36,940 nt of DNA from contig JAUNEQ010000003.1 in NCBI GenBank assembly GCA_030525445.1, positions 1 to 36,940 on the forward strand, written 5' to 3'. The DNA is from Coriobacteriia bacterium (GTDB taxonomy: Bacteria > Actinomycetota > Coriobacteriia > Coriobacteriales > Eggerthellaceae). Position 1 is the first letter of the stretch, and each line of letters starts with the position of its first letter. The notes below the pieces were generated by a model. The model saw only the letters and a program-made list of their open reading frames with translations, did not search any database and had not been told where the DNA came from. Below are positions 30,006-36,940 of this stretch, in pieces. The position numbers were made by a program, and so were the translations under genes.

Positions 30006-30665
30006 ATGCCAAGACCGAAAAACGACAAGCTGAAACGCGAAATCCTCGACGCCGCACGCGCCTCGTTCCGCGTACGCGGTTATGACGCCACCACGTACGC
30101 CACGGTCGCCGAGGCCTGCGGCATCAGCCGCAACCTCGTGCAGTATCACTTCCCAAAGAAGCAGCAGCTCGCCATTGGACTCATGGAACGGCTGCTCGAG
30201 GAATCGCGCCAGGCGTTGGGGATTGAAGAAGAGGAGCTGCGCGGCAACCTCGGGGCGATCTACACGATCGGCGTGTGCTACTTCGAGTTCCTGCTGCAGG
30301 AAAACGCGTACCGCACGTTCCTCGCCGATGTGACGCGAAACCGCGACCTCACCGAAGAGGTGCTCTCGTTCAACGGCGGATGGGCCCTCGAGAAAATGGG
30401 GCGCGAAGACAGCCTGAACGAGGCGAACCCGCAGGTGACGCGCGCCGTCATAGTGCAAATGGGCGGCTTCTACGAACTGCTCTACCACTGCTTGCAACGC
30501 GGCGGCGACATCGACGTTCCCGCTGAACTCCACCTGGTGATGCGCGCCTTCTCCCAAGCGCTGGGTTATACGGATGCGCAAATCGCCCAGGATATGCCGC
30601 TTTCGACAGCGAACGCAGAACGCATCGCCGCGGCAGTCTCCCAGGTGAATCGCGTACTCTTGTAG
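30006..30665 (+). CDS. TetR-family regulator
   Basis: A 219-residue TetR-family protein with the HTH TYATVAEACGISRNLVQYHF (about 30-49) after a first helix LKREILDAARASFRVRG. The C-terminal domain has no obvious sensor motif. It starts 9 bp after the membrane-protein stop and lacks a strong ribosome-binding site, suggesting translational coupling. It probably represses its own operon through the dyad at 29138-29169. It is not closely similar to the TetR at 17832. Confidence 0.85.
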   Translation: MPRPKNDKLKREILDAARASFRVRGYDATTYATVAEACGISRNLVQYHFPKKQQLAIGLMERLLEESRQALGIEEEELRGNLGAIYTIGVCYFEFLLQENAYRTFLADVTRNRDLTEEVLSFNGGWALEKMGREDSLNEANPQVTRAVIVQMGGFYELLYHCLQRGGDIDVPAELHLVMRAFSQALGYTDAQIAQDMPLSTANAERIAAAVSQVNRVLL

Positions 30666-30723
30666 GGTTTGACCACGACCTCAGGGGTTTTGGTTAAATC
30701 CGGAGCCCAGGTGTCTAACCTGC

Positions 30724-30837
30724 CTACCTCACTCCGGACGCCGCCAGGAACCACCCTCCCGGAACCTCGAGGATCCAGGCCTCTCCCGCATCGATGAGCG
30801 GGGCTGCCAACGCACGCACTTCCTCTGTTCCCGACAT
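30724..30837 (-). CDS. Possible 37-residue small protein
   Basis: ATG to TAG, 37 residues starting MSGTEEVRALAAPLIDAG and ending GGWFLAASGVR. It begins 15 bp after the stop of the hydrolase-like remnant on the same strand and has a GAGCGGGG just upstream. No family is recognised; it may be a real small protein that was in an operon with the decayed gene, a remnant, or chance. Confidence 0.25.
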   Translation of the reverse strand: MSGTEEVRALAAPLIDAGEAWILEVPGGWFLAASGVR

Positions 30838-30852
30838 ATCCCCGCTCGCCGG

Positions 30853-31038
30853 TTACGCCGCGTTCCTCCAACCCAACACCAAATCGCGCAACGCCTGGGC
30901 GGTTTCCTGTTCCTTGCGCTGGTAGGTGTGACCGGTCTCCTCGATGAAGATGAGCTGGTTCTGGTCTGCCGTGGGCATATGAGAGTTCAGGTTGCGCAGG
31001 AATACCACCGGGTCTCCGCGCGTGGAATACTCGCTCAC
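30853..31038 (-). pseudogene. Remnant of an alpha/beta hydrolase (C-terminal part)
   Basis: A 61-residue frame opening with GTG. Its sequence RGDPVVFLRNL...QLIFIEETGHTYQRKEQETAQ resembles the last segment of alpha/beta hydrolases, with an acid-loop GDPV and the catalytic-His block ETGHTY. The nucleophile half is missing. Its 5' end lies 45 bp from the family B palindrome (31083), so element insertion or associated deletion may have truncated it. A genuine short protein is possible but less likely. Confidence 0.4.
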
Positions 31039-31082
31039 CCCCGATGGCCAAGCGCTCCGCCCCCGGGCGTATTACGGGGACA

Positions 31083-31198
31083 GGTGGGACGGAATGCCCC
31101 GCAGCATATGGGACAGACTCGACACTTTTCCTCGTAGTCCTTCTGTCAGGAAAAGCGTCCGAGTCTGTCCCATATGCTGCGGGGCATTCCGTCCCACC
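31083..31198. repeat. Palindromic repeat family B, copy 2 (39-bp perfect arms)
   Basis: Perfect 39-bp inverted arms (31083-31121 and 31160-31198) share the core GTGGGACGGAATGCCCC + GCAGCATATGGGACAG with the copy at 4704-4822. Inside, CTTTTCCT (31125-31132) and AGGAAAAG (31148-31155) extend the hairpin. The outer flanks and centre differ from copy 1, so only the core moved or was conserved. It lies about 80 bp before uraA. Confidence 0.87.
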
Positions 31199-31276
31199 CC
31201 TGTACGATTCAGGCAGCACAAGGTGGAAATCTAGCGTACAATCGCCGAAGTGTCCTTTACGGGAGGAAGGCGGAGC

Positions 31277-32584
31277 ATGACCGAAACCGAGGTCCCCCGG
31301 CTCAATGCCGAAGACGCACCCGGTGCTATCTACGACGCACGCGTATTGGGTAAGCCCCGAATGGTGCTATTCGGGCTCCAGCATATGTTCGCCATGTTCG
31401 GCGCGACGATTCTGGTTCCCGCGCTCACCGGGCTCTCCGTCCAGGCCACGCTCCTTTTCGCAGGCCTGGGCACCTTGTTGTTCCACTTCCTGTCGAAGGG
31501 CAAGGTCCCCGCATTCCTGGGCTCTTCCTTCGCGTTCATCGCGGGATACGCCGCCGTCGCCCCGCACGGCGAGGCGAACCTGCTGCCCTATGCCTGCCTG
31601 GGCGTTGCCTGCGCGGGCCTGCTCTACCCCATGCTCTCGGCGCTGTTCAAGGCGTTCGGTCCCAACCGGGTCATGCGGTATTTCCCGCCCGTGGTCACGG
31701 GACCCATCGTCATCTCCATCGGGCTCATCCTCGCGAGTTCCGCCATCGAAAACTGCTCGACCAACTGGTTCGTCGCCGTGGTCGCCATCCTCACGATCAT
31801 CATCTGCAACGTCTGGGGCTTGGGAATGATCAAGATCATCCCCATCCTCATGGGCGTCATCGTCTCGTATATCCTGGCCGCCGCCATGGGCGAGGTGAAC
31901 TTCCAGGGCGTCATAGACGCCGCATGGATCGGACTTCCCATCACGTTCGAAAACACCGTGTTCGGCATCATGGGCCCCAATTTCGATTCCGGCCTCGCCA
32001 TCACCGCCATCATCACCATCATGCCCATCGCCATCGCCACGATGATCGAGCACATCGGCGACATCTCGGCCATCAGCTCCACCTGCAACCGCGACTTCAT
32101 CGCGAACCCCGGCCTGCATCGCACGCTCCTGGGCGACGGCCTCGCCACGATGCTGGCTTCCCTGTTCGGCGCCCCGGCCAACACCACCTATGGCGAGAAC
32201 ACCGGCGTGCTCGCCCTCACGAAGGTCTTCGACCCCCGCGTGGTGCGCATCGCCGCAGCATTTGCCATCCTGTTCAGCTTCTGCCCGAAGTTCGCCGCAG
32301 TCATCGGCGCGATGCCTCCGTGCGTCATCGGCGGCGTCTCGCTGGTCCTGTACGGCATGATCTCCGCCGTGGGCATCCGCAACCTCGTGGAAAGCCGCGT
32401 CGACCTCACGCGCACGCGCAACATCCTCATCGCGGCCGTCATCCTCGTGCTTTCCATCGGCATCGCATACAGCACGGCGGGCGCCATCGTCATCCCGGCA
32501 GGCGCCATCACAATCTCGCTTTCCGGCTTGGCGGTGGGTTCGCTCGCAGGCATCGCCCTCAACGCCATCCTCCCGATGGAATAG
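31277..32584 (+). CDS. uraA: Uracil permease (NCS2/UraA family)
   Basis: A 435-residue integral membrane transporter of the nucleobase-ascorbate (NCS2) family, with about 14 helices. Diagnostic segments are [20 protein letters not shown] near the start, FLGSSFAFI, the [13 protein letters not shown] block (substrate-binding Glu) and [15 protein letters not shown] (the NCS2 signature with Glu-Asn). It imports uracil, probably by proton symport. The ATG at 31277 lies behind an AGGAAGGCGGAG purine run. No PyrR-type attenuator was recognised upstream; the family B hairpin lies there instead. An SGNH-hydrolase gene follows 10 bp later. Confidence 0.92.
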   Translation: MTETEVPRLNAEDAPGAIYDARVLGKPRMVLFGLQHMFAMFGATILVPALTGLSVQATLLFAGLGTLLFHFLSKGKVPAFLGSSFAFIAGYAAVAPHGEANLLPYACLGVACAGLLYPMLSALFKAFGPNRVMRYFPPVVTGPIVISIGLILASSAIENCSTNWFVAVVAILTIIICNVWGLGMIKIIPILMGVIVSYILAAAMGEVNFQGVIDAAWIGLPITFENTVFGIMGPNFDSGLAITAIITIMPIAIATMIEHIGDISAISSTCNRDFIANPGLHRTLLGDGLATMLASLFGAPANTTYGENTGVLALTKVFDPRVVRIAAAFAILFSFCPKFAAVIGAMPPCVIGGVSLVLYGMISAVGIRNLVESRVDLTRTRNILIAAVILVLSIGIAYSTAGAIVIPAGAITISLSGLAVGSLAGIALNAILPME

Positions 32585-32594
32585 CGGTGAGCCC

Positions 32595-33470
32595 GTGCGC
32601 ATCCTGCTGTTGGGCAACAGCCTGACCACGTCAAACGACCTTCCCCACCTGCTGGCAGATAGCTTGCAGGCGGAAATCGCCGTGCACGCACGCGGCGGCG
32701 CCCGGCTGTCCGAGCATCTGAACCCGAACACTAAGCTGGGCGCGAAAACCCAACAAGCGCTCGCTTCGGGCGGATGGGATTTCGTCGTACTGCAGGAAAT
32801 GAGCAACGGCCCCCTGCGCTTCCGCACGCGCTATGGGGAAACCGTCGACCAGCTCGCGGGACAAATCAAGGCGGCAGGCGCCACCCCGGTCATCTACGCC
32901 ACCTGGGCCTATGCGCCCACCTGCCCCAAGCTCGAAAAGCTGGGCGTCTCCGCCGACGAAATGCATGCGGCCATGCACGAAGCGTTCGCGGAAACCGCGC
33001 AGCGAGCCGACGCCCGCCTGGCAGACGCCTGCCTGGCCTTCCACGAGCATGACGACAGGTTGGCGCTGTACGCGCTCGATGGCGTGCATCCCAGCCCCGC
33101 AGGCACACAGGTCGCCCTATCCTGCCTCGTTCACGCCATGGCTGATAACCAACTGACTCAACCAAAGGGGACAGTCCCCTTTGGTTCACGGCCCTATACC
33201 GTCTACCTGCTGGAATGCGAGGATGGGTCGTATTACGCGGGCATCACCACGGACATGGAGCGGCGGCTGCAGGAGCACCTCTCGCGCGGGCCGAAGTCAG
33301 CCAAATACACGCGCACGCATCCGATGAAGCGCGTTGCCGCAACATGGGAAGCGGCCGACCGTGCCCAGGCCAGCCGCCTCGAATACCGATTGAAACAGCT
33401 CACGCACGAACAGAAGGAAACCCTCGTACAGCATCCGGAGCTCGTCGTAGGAGACGAGATTCCGTTCTAG
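32595..33470 (+). CDS. SGNH hydrolase joined to GIY-YIG (UPF0213-like) domain
   Basis: A 291-residue fusion. Residues 1-185 are an SGNH/GDSL-type hydrolase domain: LLLGNSLT (Ser block), VVLQEMSN, and DGVHPSPAG (Asp/His block). Residues 199-291 are a small GIY-YIG nuclease domain: [20 protein letters not shown], catalytic-type [14 protein letters not shown], and Glu in RLEYRLKQL, like stand-alone UPF0213 proteins. The joint, QPKGTVPFG (about 189-197), is encoded by the family A palindrome at 33161-33187. In most genomes these two domains would be separate genes, so the fusion looks made by the repeat. The start is a GTG, 10 bp after uraA. Confidence 0.85.
   Translation: MRILLLGNSLTTSNDLPHLLADSLQAEIAVHARGGARLSEHLNPNTKLGAKTQQALASGGWDFVVLQEMSNGPLRFRTRYGETVDQLAGQIKAAGATPVIYATWAYAPTCPKLEKLGVSADEMHAAMHEAFAETAQRADARLADACLAFHEHDDRLALYALDGVHPSPAGTQVALSCLVHAMADNQLTQPKGTVPFGSRPYTVYLLECEDGSYYAGITTDMERRLQEHLSRGPKSAKYTRTHPMKRVAATWEAADRAQASRLEYRLKQLTHEQKETLVQHPELVVGDEIPF
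33161..33187. repeat. Palindromic repeat family A, copy 4, inside a coding sequence
   Basis: Perfect arms AACCAAAGGGGAC (33161-33173) and GTCCCCTTTGGTT (33175-33187) surround one central base. Unlike the other three copies it lies within an open frame, where it encodes QPKGTVPFG between the SGNH and GIY-YIG domains. Confidence 0.88.
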
Positions 33471-33473
33471 GAA

Positions 33474-34148
33474 CTACGCCGGAATCTCCACGCGCTCGAA
33501 CATCTCGCGGCCCATGCCACAGATAGGGCATTTGAAATCTTCGGGCAGCTCGTCCATTTCCACCACGTAACCGCAGATCTTGCACTTCCAGCCGATGCGG
33601 GCAGCGGGCGCCGGTTCCGCTGCAGGAGCGGCTTCCGGCTCATCAGGCGTGTAGCTCGAAGCCTTCGGCGGGGTCTTTCCGCCCTTCACCTCGTGGTAAT
33701 ACGCATAGGTCATCGGCTCCTCGTTGGAAAGCACAGCCGCATCCTCCACCTCGCCTACGATGAGCATATGCGTTCCCACATCCACGGTTTCGATGACGCG
33801 GGCGCCAATGTGGGCCACCACGTGTTCGGTGACATAGGGAACACCCGCTTCGTCAAGCGCGTATTCGGTTTCGGCGAACTTGTCGATGTCGGCGCTGCTC
33901 TTGAAGCCGAAACGACCGATGAGCTCCATCGGCGCGCTCTGCGCGAGCACCGACGCTTCAAAGCGGCCCGATGCGAGGATGACGCCGGTCGTGAAGTTCT
34001 CCTTGTTCACCGTTACGCTCACCCGCGCAGGCGAAGACGTAACCTGGTTGAACGTGTTGACGATACATCCGGCTTGCTTTCCCGCGTCCACCGCGGAAAT
34101 CACGTACACGCCGTAGCTCAAGCTGAAAAACGCTTTCCTGTCCACCAT
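33474..34148 (-). CDS. Flavin reductase-rubredoxin fusion (high-molecular-weight rubredoxin-like)
   Basis: A 224-residue protein. Residues 1-155 match the FMN-binding flavin-reductase/flavoredoxin domain (AGCIVNTFNQVTSSPARVSV, then VGTHMLIVGEVEDAAVL). A Pro/Ala-rich linker (about 165-184) leads to a rubredoxin domain with two knuckles, CKICGY and CPICGM, that bind one iron. Such two-domain proteins serve as electron carriers between NADH:rubredoxin oxidoreductases and flavodiiron proteins in oxygen or NO defence of anaerobes; neither partner is in this window. AAAGGAC precedes ATG 34148. It converges on the SGNH/GIY-YIG gene with a 3-bp gap. Confidence 0.88.
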   Translation of the reverse strand: MVDRKAFFSLSYGVYVISAVDAGKQAGCIVNTFNQVTSSPARVSVTVNKENFTTGVILASGRFEASVLAQSAPMELIGRFGFKSSADIDKFAETEYALDEAGVPYVTEHVVAHIGARVIETVDVGTHMLIVGEVEDAAVLSNEEPMTYAYYHEVKGGKTPPKASSYTPDEPEAAPAAEPAPAARIGWKCKICGYVVEMDELPEDFKCPICGMGREMFERVEIPA

Positions 34149-34245
34149 GGCCCTGTCCTTTCAACGGGGGTTTACGTGTCCATGATGACAGATAACCAGC
34201 GAAACCGGCAAGGGGTGGGGCGAGGCAGAGTCCTCTCGCGCAAGG

Positions 34246-35526
34246 CTACTCGGTCAGCTCTCCCGGGGGGATGGGCATGGGGTCGTCATCGAGGGCGTCG
34301 GTGTTGCCCTTCACGGTGGGGTTCTGGTCGATGTTGCGCACGTCGAAGCTGTAGGAATCGATGTCGAGCATCCAGCCGTTTCCGCCGAGCGCGTCATCGA
34401 CGATGCAGCGCTTGCCGTCGACCTTGTTGGTCACGAACACCAACCCATGGTCGCCCCAGTCGCCGCTCTGCAGCTCGACGATGCAAGGCTGGCCTTCCGC
34501 GTCGGAATAGCCAAAGTACTGCAGGATGAACTGGGTCACCGCAGCGGAGTTGTAGCAATTGCCCGAATTGCCGGCCTCGAAGAACTGCTTCGCGTATTCC
34601 ACATCCCAATCGGGGCCCCAGGGGCTCTGGTTGTTCTCGCGCTCCACGTAGTCGGCCTGGGTGGAAACGATGCGGTTCACGGCTTCGGCATTCGCGCTGA
34701 ACGTGTCGCTCGAGTTCGAGTTCTTATCACAGAAGTCCTTCACGTAGTTATCGAGCGTCGAGTCGCCCGTGCTGAAGTAGCCGCTTTCCGTCCAAGGACT
34801 CACGACGCCTTCCTGCGCCCCGGCCGAGCTCGAGGACGAGGAGCCCTCAGAGGCGCTCGAGCTGCTGCTCGACTCGGTCGCTTCGGAGGATTCCACCGCG
34901 GCGACCTCGGAATTCGCATCCTGCTGCGGGGCGATCGCGCCGCCGATGCAGCTCACGATGTTCATGAGGATGAACAGGGCGATGAGGACGCCGGCAACGA
35001 GGATTCCGCGTTGGAGCCACACGTTCTGGAGCAGCGCGGCAGCCCCACCCTGTTGCTGGGCGCGCACCTGCCTTCCACCTGCATAGGCATTGCGCGGCAC
35101 CGCGGAACGCGGTCGGGCGCCAGATTGACGGCGCTCGGGCGCGTCGGCACTCACCCTGCGGCCCGATTGCCGCTGCGACGGGGCGTACCCGCGGTCGTAG
35201 TCCTCATCGTAGTATTCCGCTCGCTCATAGTCGCGCGCGTCATAGCGCTCGCGGCTGACGTTGCGCGACTCGTAGCCACCACGGCGATGGGAACCCGAAG
35301 CACCGCTATACGATTGACGCGACGGGGTCTGGCGCGATGCCGAACCCTGCCGAGCATACCCGCTGGTACGGGGCGCATCATAGCCCGTGCCACGCTGCGA
35401 GGCGGAAGACGGGCGGCGTTCATACCGCGCACGGTCATACGCCTGATCGGACGTCCTCCGCGCGTCCCCCTGCTGGGAGCTGCGGCGACGAGGCTGGTCT
35501 TCGTAGCGGTAGTCTTGGTTATCCAT
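34246..35526 (-). CDS. Membrane-anchored transglutaminase-like protein in dlt operon
   Basis: A 426-residue protein with four parts. Residues 1-165 are disordered, very rich in Arg, Tyr and Ser (RRGGYESRNVSRERYDARDY). One membrane helix spans about 174-194. A Ser-rich linker follows (about 214-236). The C-terminal domain has the Cys-His-Asp arrangement of transglutaminase-like enzymes: C324 in SGNCYNSAA, H360 in GDHGLVFV, D377 in IVDDALGG. With a positively charged N-terminus inside, the catalytic domain would face out. The gene starts 8 bp after the DltX-like gene and ends the dlt operon, so a role in handling D-alanyl esters or wall proteins is inferred. Protease, amidase or acyltransferase activity are all possible. 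Confidence 0.75.
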   Translation of the reverse strand: MDNQDYRYEDQPRRRSSQQGDARRTSDQAYDRARYERRPSSASQRGTGYDAPRTSGYARQGSASRQTPSRQSYSGASGSHRRGGYESRNVSRERYDARDYERAEYYDEDYDRGYAPSQRQSGRRVSADAPERRQSGARPRSAVPRNAYAGGRQVRAQQQGGAAALLQNVWLQRGILVAGVLIALFILMNIVSCIGGAIAPQQDANSEVAAVESSEATESSSSSSASEGSSSSSSAGAQEGVVSPWTESGYFSTGDSTLDNYVKDFCDKNSNSSDTFSANAEAVNRIVSTQADYVERENNQSPWGPDWDVEYAKQFFEAGNSGNCYNSAAVTQFILQYFGYSDAEGQPCIVELQSGDWGDHGLVFVTNKVDGKRCIVDDALGGNGWMLDIDSYSFDVRNIDQNPTVKGNTDALDDDPMPIPPGELTE

Positions 35527-35534
35527 GAGTCATC

Positions 35535-35717
35535 CTAGAATTGGTTATAGATGAAATCTGCTGACGATCCGAAGCCGGAAAACGCGACGAACAGGAACAA
35601 GCCCACGATGGCGCCGCAGGCGAGTATGCCGATGCCCGCGCAGGCCAGGGGGTTATGCGCGTTCATCCACGCCTGAAGCTTCTGCGTTGCGGTGGGCTTT
35701 TTCTTTCCCAGAGCCAT
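35535..35717 (-). CDS. dltX: DltX-like small membrane protein
   Basis: A 60-residue protein with a basic N-terminus (MALGKKKPTATQKLQ), one membrane helix (about 25-47) and the C-terminal end ADFIYNQF. DltX peptides of teichoic-acid D-alanylation operons have the same design and a conserved FIYNEF-like C-terminus, which works with the DltB/DltD machinery. Its ATG overlaps the dltD stop (TGATG) and is preceded by AAAGGTGG. In Firmicutes dltX normally comes first, before dltA; here it follows dltD. The C-terminal match and position make the identification good, though the N-terminal part is longer than usual. Confidence 0.75.
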   Translation of the reverse strand: MALGKKKPTATQKLQAWMNAHNPLACAGIGILACGAIVGLFLFVAFSGFGSSADFIYNQF

Positions 35718-36883
35718 CAGGCACCACCTTTCGCGAAGCGGTATATGGCCTCTTCCACGTCAATCCAACCGGTCCAGCCGAAGTGAACGATGTCGTACAG
35801 GAAATACTTCTCATACTCATGGCTCGTGAAATCGGCGAGCTTGGCCGATGCATGCCCGGCCACCACCGAGCGCACCTGGTCGTAGCATCCAGCGCGCGTT
35901 TTCGCATCGATGCCGATGTGGTCGTAATACGGTCCCATCTCGGGTGACAACACCACGAGCACCTCGACGCCGCAGGCATCGGCGATGCCCAGGAAGCAAT
36001 CGAGGTCGTCGTACTCGGGCGTGTCGGTATAGGTCTCGCCCGTACGGCTGTCCTTCAGGTCGGCCAGCACCGGTTCCAGCTGGTCGGTGTAGAAGGAATC
36101 CTCCATGCCCCAATCGTTCGTCGTGCTCATCTGCTCGGCCGTCGCCTTGGCCTCATTGCGCAATGCCGCGAAATCAGGCGTTGCCGGCGCATCCGACTGC
36201 ACGCGGTCGACGCCCTTCTCGCGCACCTCGGCGAGACCCTGGCGCAGCTTGAGGTCGTCAAGCACCTGGAACGCCGCCGCGTTCAGATAATCCTGCGGCA
36301 ACGTGGGAGCGGCAGCATCGAGCTGCGTATCCCCCACGCCATACCCCTCCAAGCGCGAGCGCACGTACGCTTTGGCCTCATCAGGCACGTCGGGGTTCGC
36401 GCAGAAGCGCTGATAGAGCGAATACGAGAAGCGGGTCTTGAAGGTCTCGGCATCCTGCCCGCCATCGGTGAACCAACCGGGCGTCACGATGATGGCGACT
36501 TTATCGCCCGGCACGCCCGCGCCGTCATACGCGCCCAGCGCGATGGCATGCCACAGGCTCTGATCGTATGCCTCGCCCACGAGCATCATCCGCAGGCCGT
36601 AGTCGGTGTCGCCAAACACCTGCGCCGGCACCTGGGGAACCAGGCGCTTCGGCGTCGAGAACTCCGACGACCCGAATACCAGCAGCGACTCGTCATCGAG
36701 ATTCGCCTCGACGAAATCGACGCTCGACGATTTCACGCCCGAATAGACATAGCTGTATTCCGCGCCCTCGCGCACCTGGTTTTGCGCGGGGAACGCAAGG
36801 CAGATGGCGACAATGGCGCATACCGCCACGAGCACGCCAATGGCGAGCGCGGCGAATCGGCTATGCAGGACGCGGGATTCCAT
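35717..36883 (-). CDS. dltD: D-alanyl transfer protein DltD
   Basis: A 388-residue membrane-anchored DltD, an SGNH-like esterase/acyltransferase outside the membrane that transfers D-alanine onto teichoic-type polymers. One N-terminal membrane helix spans about 11-31. The catalytic Ser block is FGSSEFS (70-76), VTPGWF follows, and the Asp/His pair is in DIVHFGWTGW (D364, H367), all DltD signatures. Its start lies 3 bp after the stop of the preceding dltC, and its stop overlaps the DltX-like ATG, so the operon is tightly coupled. Length is close to that of family members. Confidence 0.93.
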   Translation of the reverse strand: MESRVLHSRFAALAIGVLVAVCAIVAICLAFPAQNQVREGAEYSYVYSGVKSSSVDFVEANLDDESLLVFGSSEFSTPKRLVPQVPAQVFGDTDYGLRMMLVGEAYDQSLWHAIALGAYDGAGVPGDKVAIIVTPGWFTDGGQDAETFKTRFSYSLYQRFCANPDVPDEAKAYVRSRLEGYGVGDTQLDAAAPTLPQDYLNAAAFQVLDDLKLRQGLAEVREKGVDRVQSDAPATPDFAALRNEAKATAEQMSTTNDWGMEDSFYTDQLEPVLADLKDSRTGETYTDTPEYDDLDCFLGIADACGVEVLVVLSPEMGPYYDHIGIDAKTRAGCYDQVRSVVAGHASAKLADFTSHEYEKYFLYDIVHFGWTGWIDVEEAIYRFAKGGA

Positions 36884-36886
36884 GTG

Positions 36887-36940
36887 CTACAGGCGCTCCC
36901 GCACCCGCTCGATGATCTTGTTCACGGTGTTCATCTCGGA
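36887..36940 (-). CDS. dltC: C-terminal end of probable D-alanyl carrier protein DltC (partial)
   Basis: The frame enters from the window edge and ends at TAG (36887-36889). The visible 17 residues, SEMNTVNKIIERVRERL, fit the last helix of an acyl-carrier-type protein, and dltC is the normal neighbour upstream of dltD. The Ser-attachment site lies outside the window, so the call rests mainly on position. Confidence 0.6.
   Translation of the reverse strand, partial: SEMNTVNKIIERVRERL

Larger units (their letters stand above)
30666..31276. other. 611-bp region with gene remnants and family B repeat
   Basis: No intact gene is convincing here. On the minus strand a 61-codon ORF resembles the end of an alpha/beta hydrolase (30853-31038) and a 37-codon ORF follows it (30724-30837). 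The right half is the family B element (31083-31198) and the uraA upstream region, with TACAAT (31237-31242) as a possible -10. The left edge (30666-30715) has an imperfect inverted repeat, GGTTTGACC / GGTTAAATCC. Confidence 0.5.

Noticed and set aside
30853-31038. Intact small protein
   Set aside because: The sequence looks like only the tail of an alpha/beta hydrolase and lacks the nucleophile region; listed as a probable remnant instead.
31199-31276. Pyrimidine riboswitch or PyrR attenuator before uraA
   Set aside because: No conserved PyrR-binding loop or terminator/antiterminator pair could be recognised; only the family B hairpin lies upstream.
31367-32827. 486-codon minus-strand ORF opposite uraA
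   Set aside because: Its Asp/Gly/His-rich translation mirrors the membrane-protein codons; NCS2 motifs on the plus strand are decisive.
33190-33470. GIY-YIG domain as a mobile homing endonuclease
   Set aside because: It matches the short UPF0213 type found as a housekeeping gene, with no intron, intein or target-site context.

Overview
The window reads as chromosomal DNA of a high-GC anaerobic actinobacterium, most probably of the class Coriobacteriia (Eggerthellaceae-like). This is inferred from GC-rich codon use, a complete [FeFe]-hydrogenase and maturase set, many ferredoxin-, flavodoxin- and rubredoxin-type redox proteins, and a D-alanylation (dlt) operon. No rRNA, tRNA, CRISPR array, phage genes or transposase were seen. 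Genus and species cannot be fixed from sequence reading alone.

Layout. 1-4.7 kb: class II fructose-bisphosphate aldolase (minus), Hsp33 (plus), a histidine phosphatase with a MerR regulator (minus), and a divergent alpha/beta hydrolase behind a classic 19-bp-spacer MerR promoter. 4.8-13.0 kb: a seven-gene minus-strand hydrogenase block. In transcription order it holds a NuoF-tail/GltD-like flavoprotein, HydA, a TM1266-type protein, HydE, HydG and HydF. It looks like a glutamate-synthase-linked (group A2-like) cytoplasmic hydrogenase with its own H-cluster assembly genes. 13.2-14.3 kb: an autoregulated HTH antitoxin/zeta-toxin pair. 14.3-18.5 kb: a five-gene redox operon (flavodoxin, SDR, NTF2-like, CMD-cupin fusion, Tat-exported flavodoxin lipoprotein) facing a TetR gene across two matching operators. 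18.5-24.0 kb: acetyltransferase, RarA, an unknown protein with a nuclease-like motif, EamA transporter and LysR regulator. 23.7-30.7 kb: two aldo/keto reductases carrying ferredoxin domains, DUF1810, DUF2252, an esterase, and a membrane protein with a TetR. 31.2-34.1 kb: uracil permease, an SGNH-hydrolase/GIY-YIG fusion, and a flavin reductase-rubredoxin. 34.2-36.9 kb: the end of a dlt operon (dltC end, dltD, a DltX-like peptide) closed by a membrane-anchored transglutaminase-like protein.

Two themes cut across the window. First, it is seeded with at least four families of palindromic, MITE/REP-like repeats. Three copies lie inside reading frames: one adds about 30 residues between the G4 and G5 motifs of the HydF GTPase domain, one supplies the C-terminal tail of HydE, and one joins an SGNH hydrolase to a GIY-YIG domain. 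Second, regulation is unusually legible. Two distant promoters, before the alpha/beta hydrolase and the second aldo/keto reductase, share the same MerR-type architecture, which suggests one electrophile-responsive regulon; the flavodoxin/TetR and toxin-antitoxin promoters have clear operators.

The best candidates for something undescribed are the dlt-linked transglutaminase with a displaced DltX, the repeat-modified maturases, and the repeat-made SGNH/GIY-YIG fusion. All functions are inferred from motifs read by eye; no database search was run.
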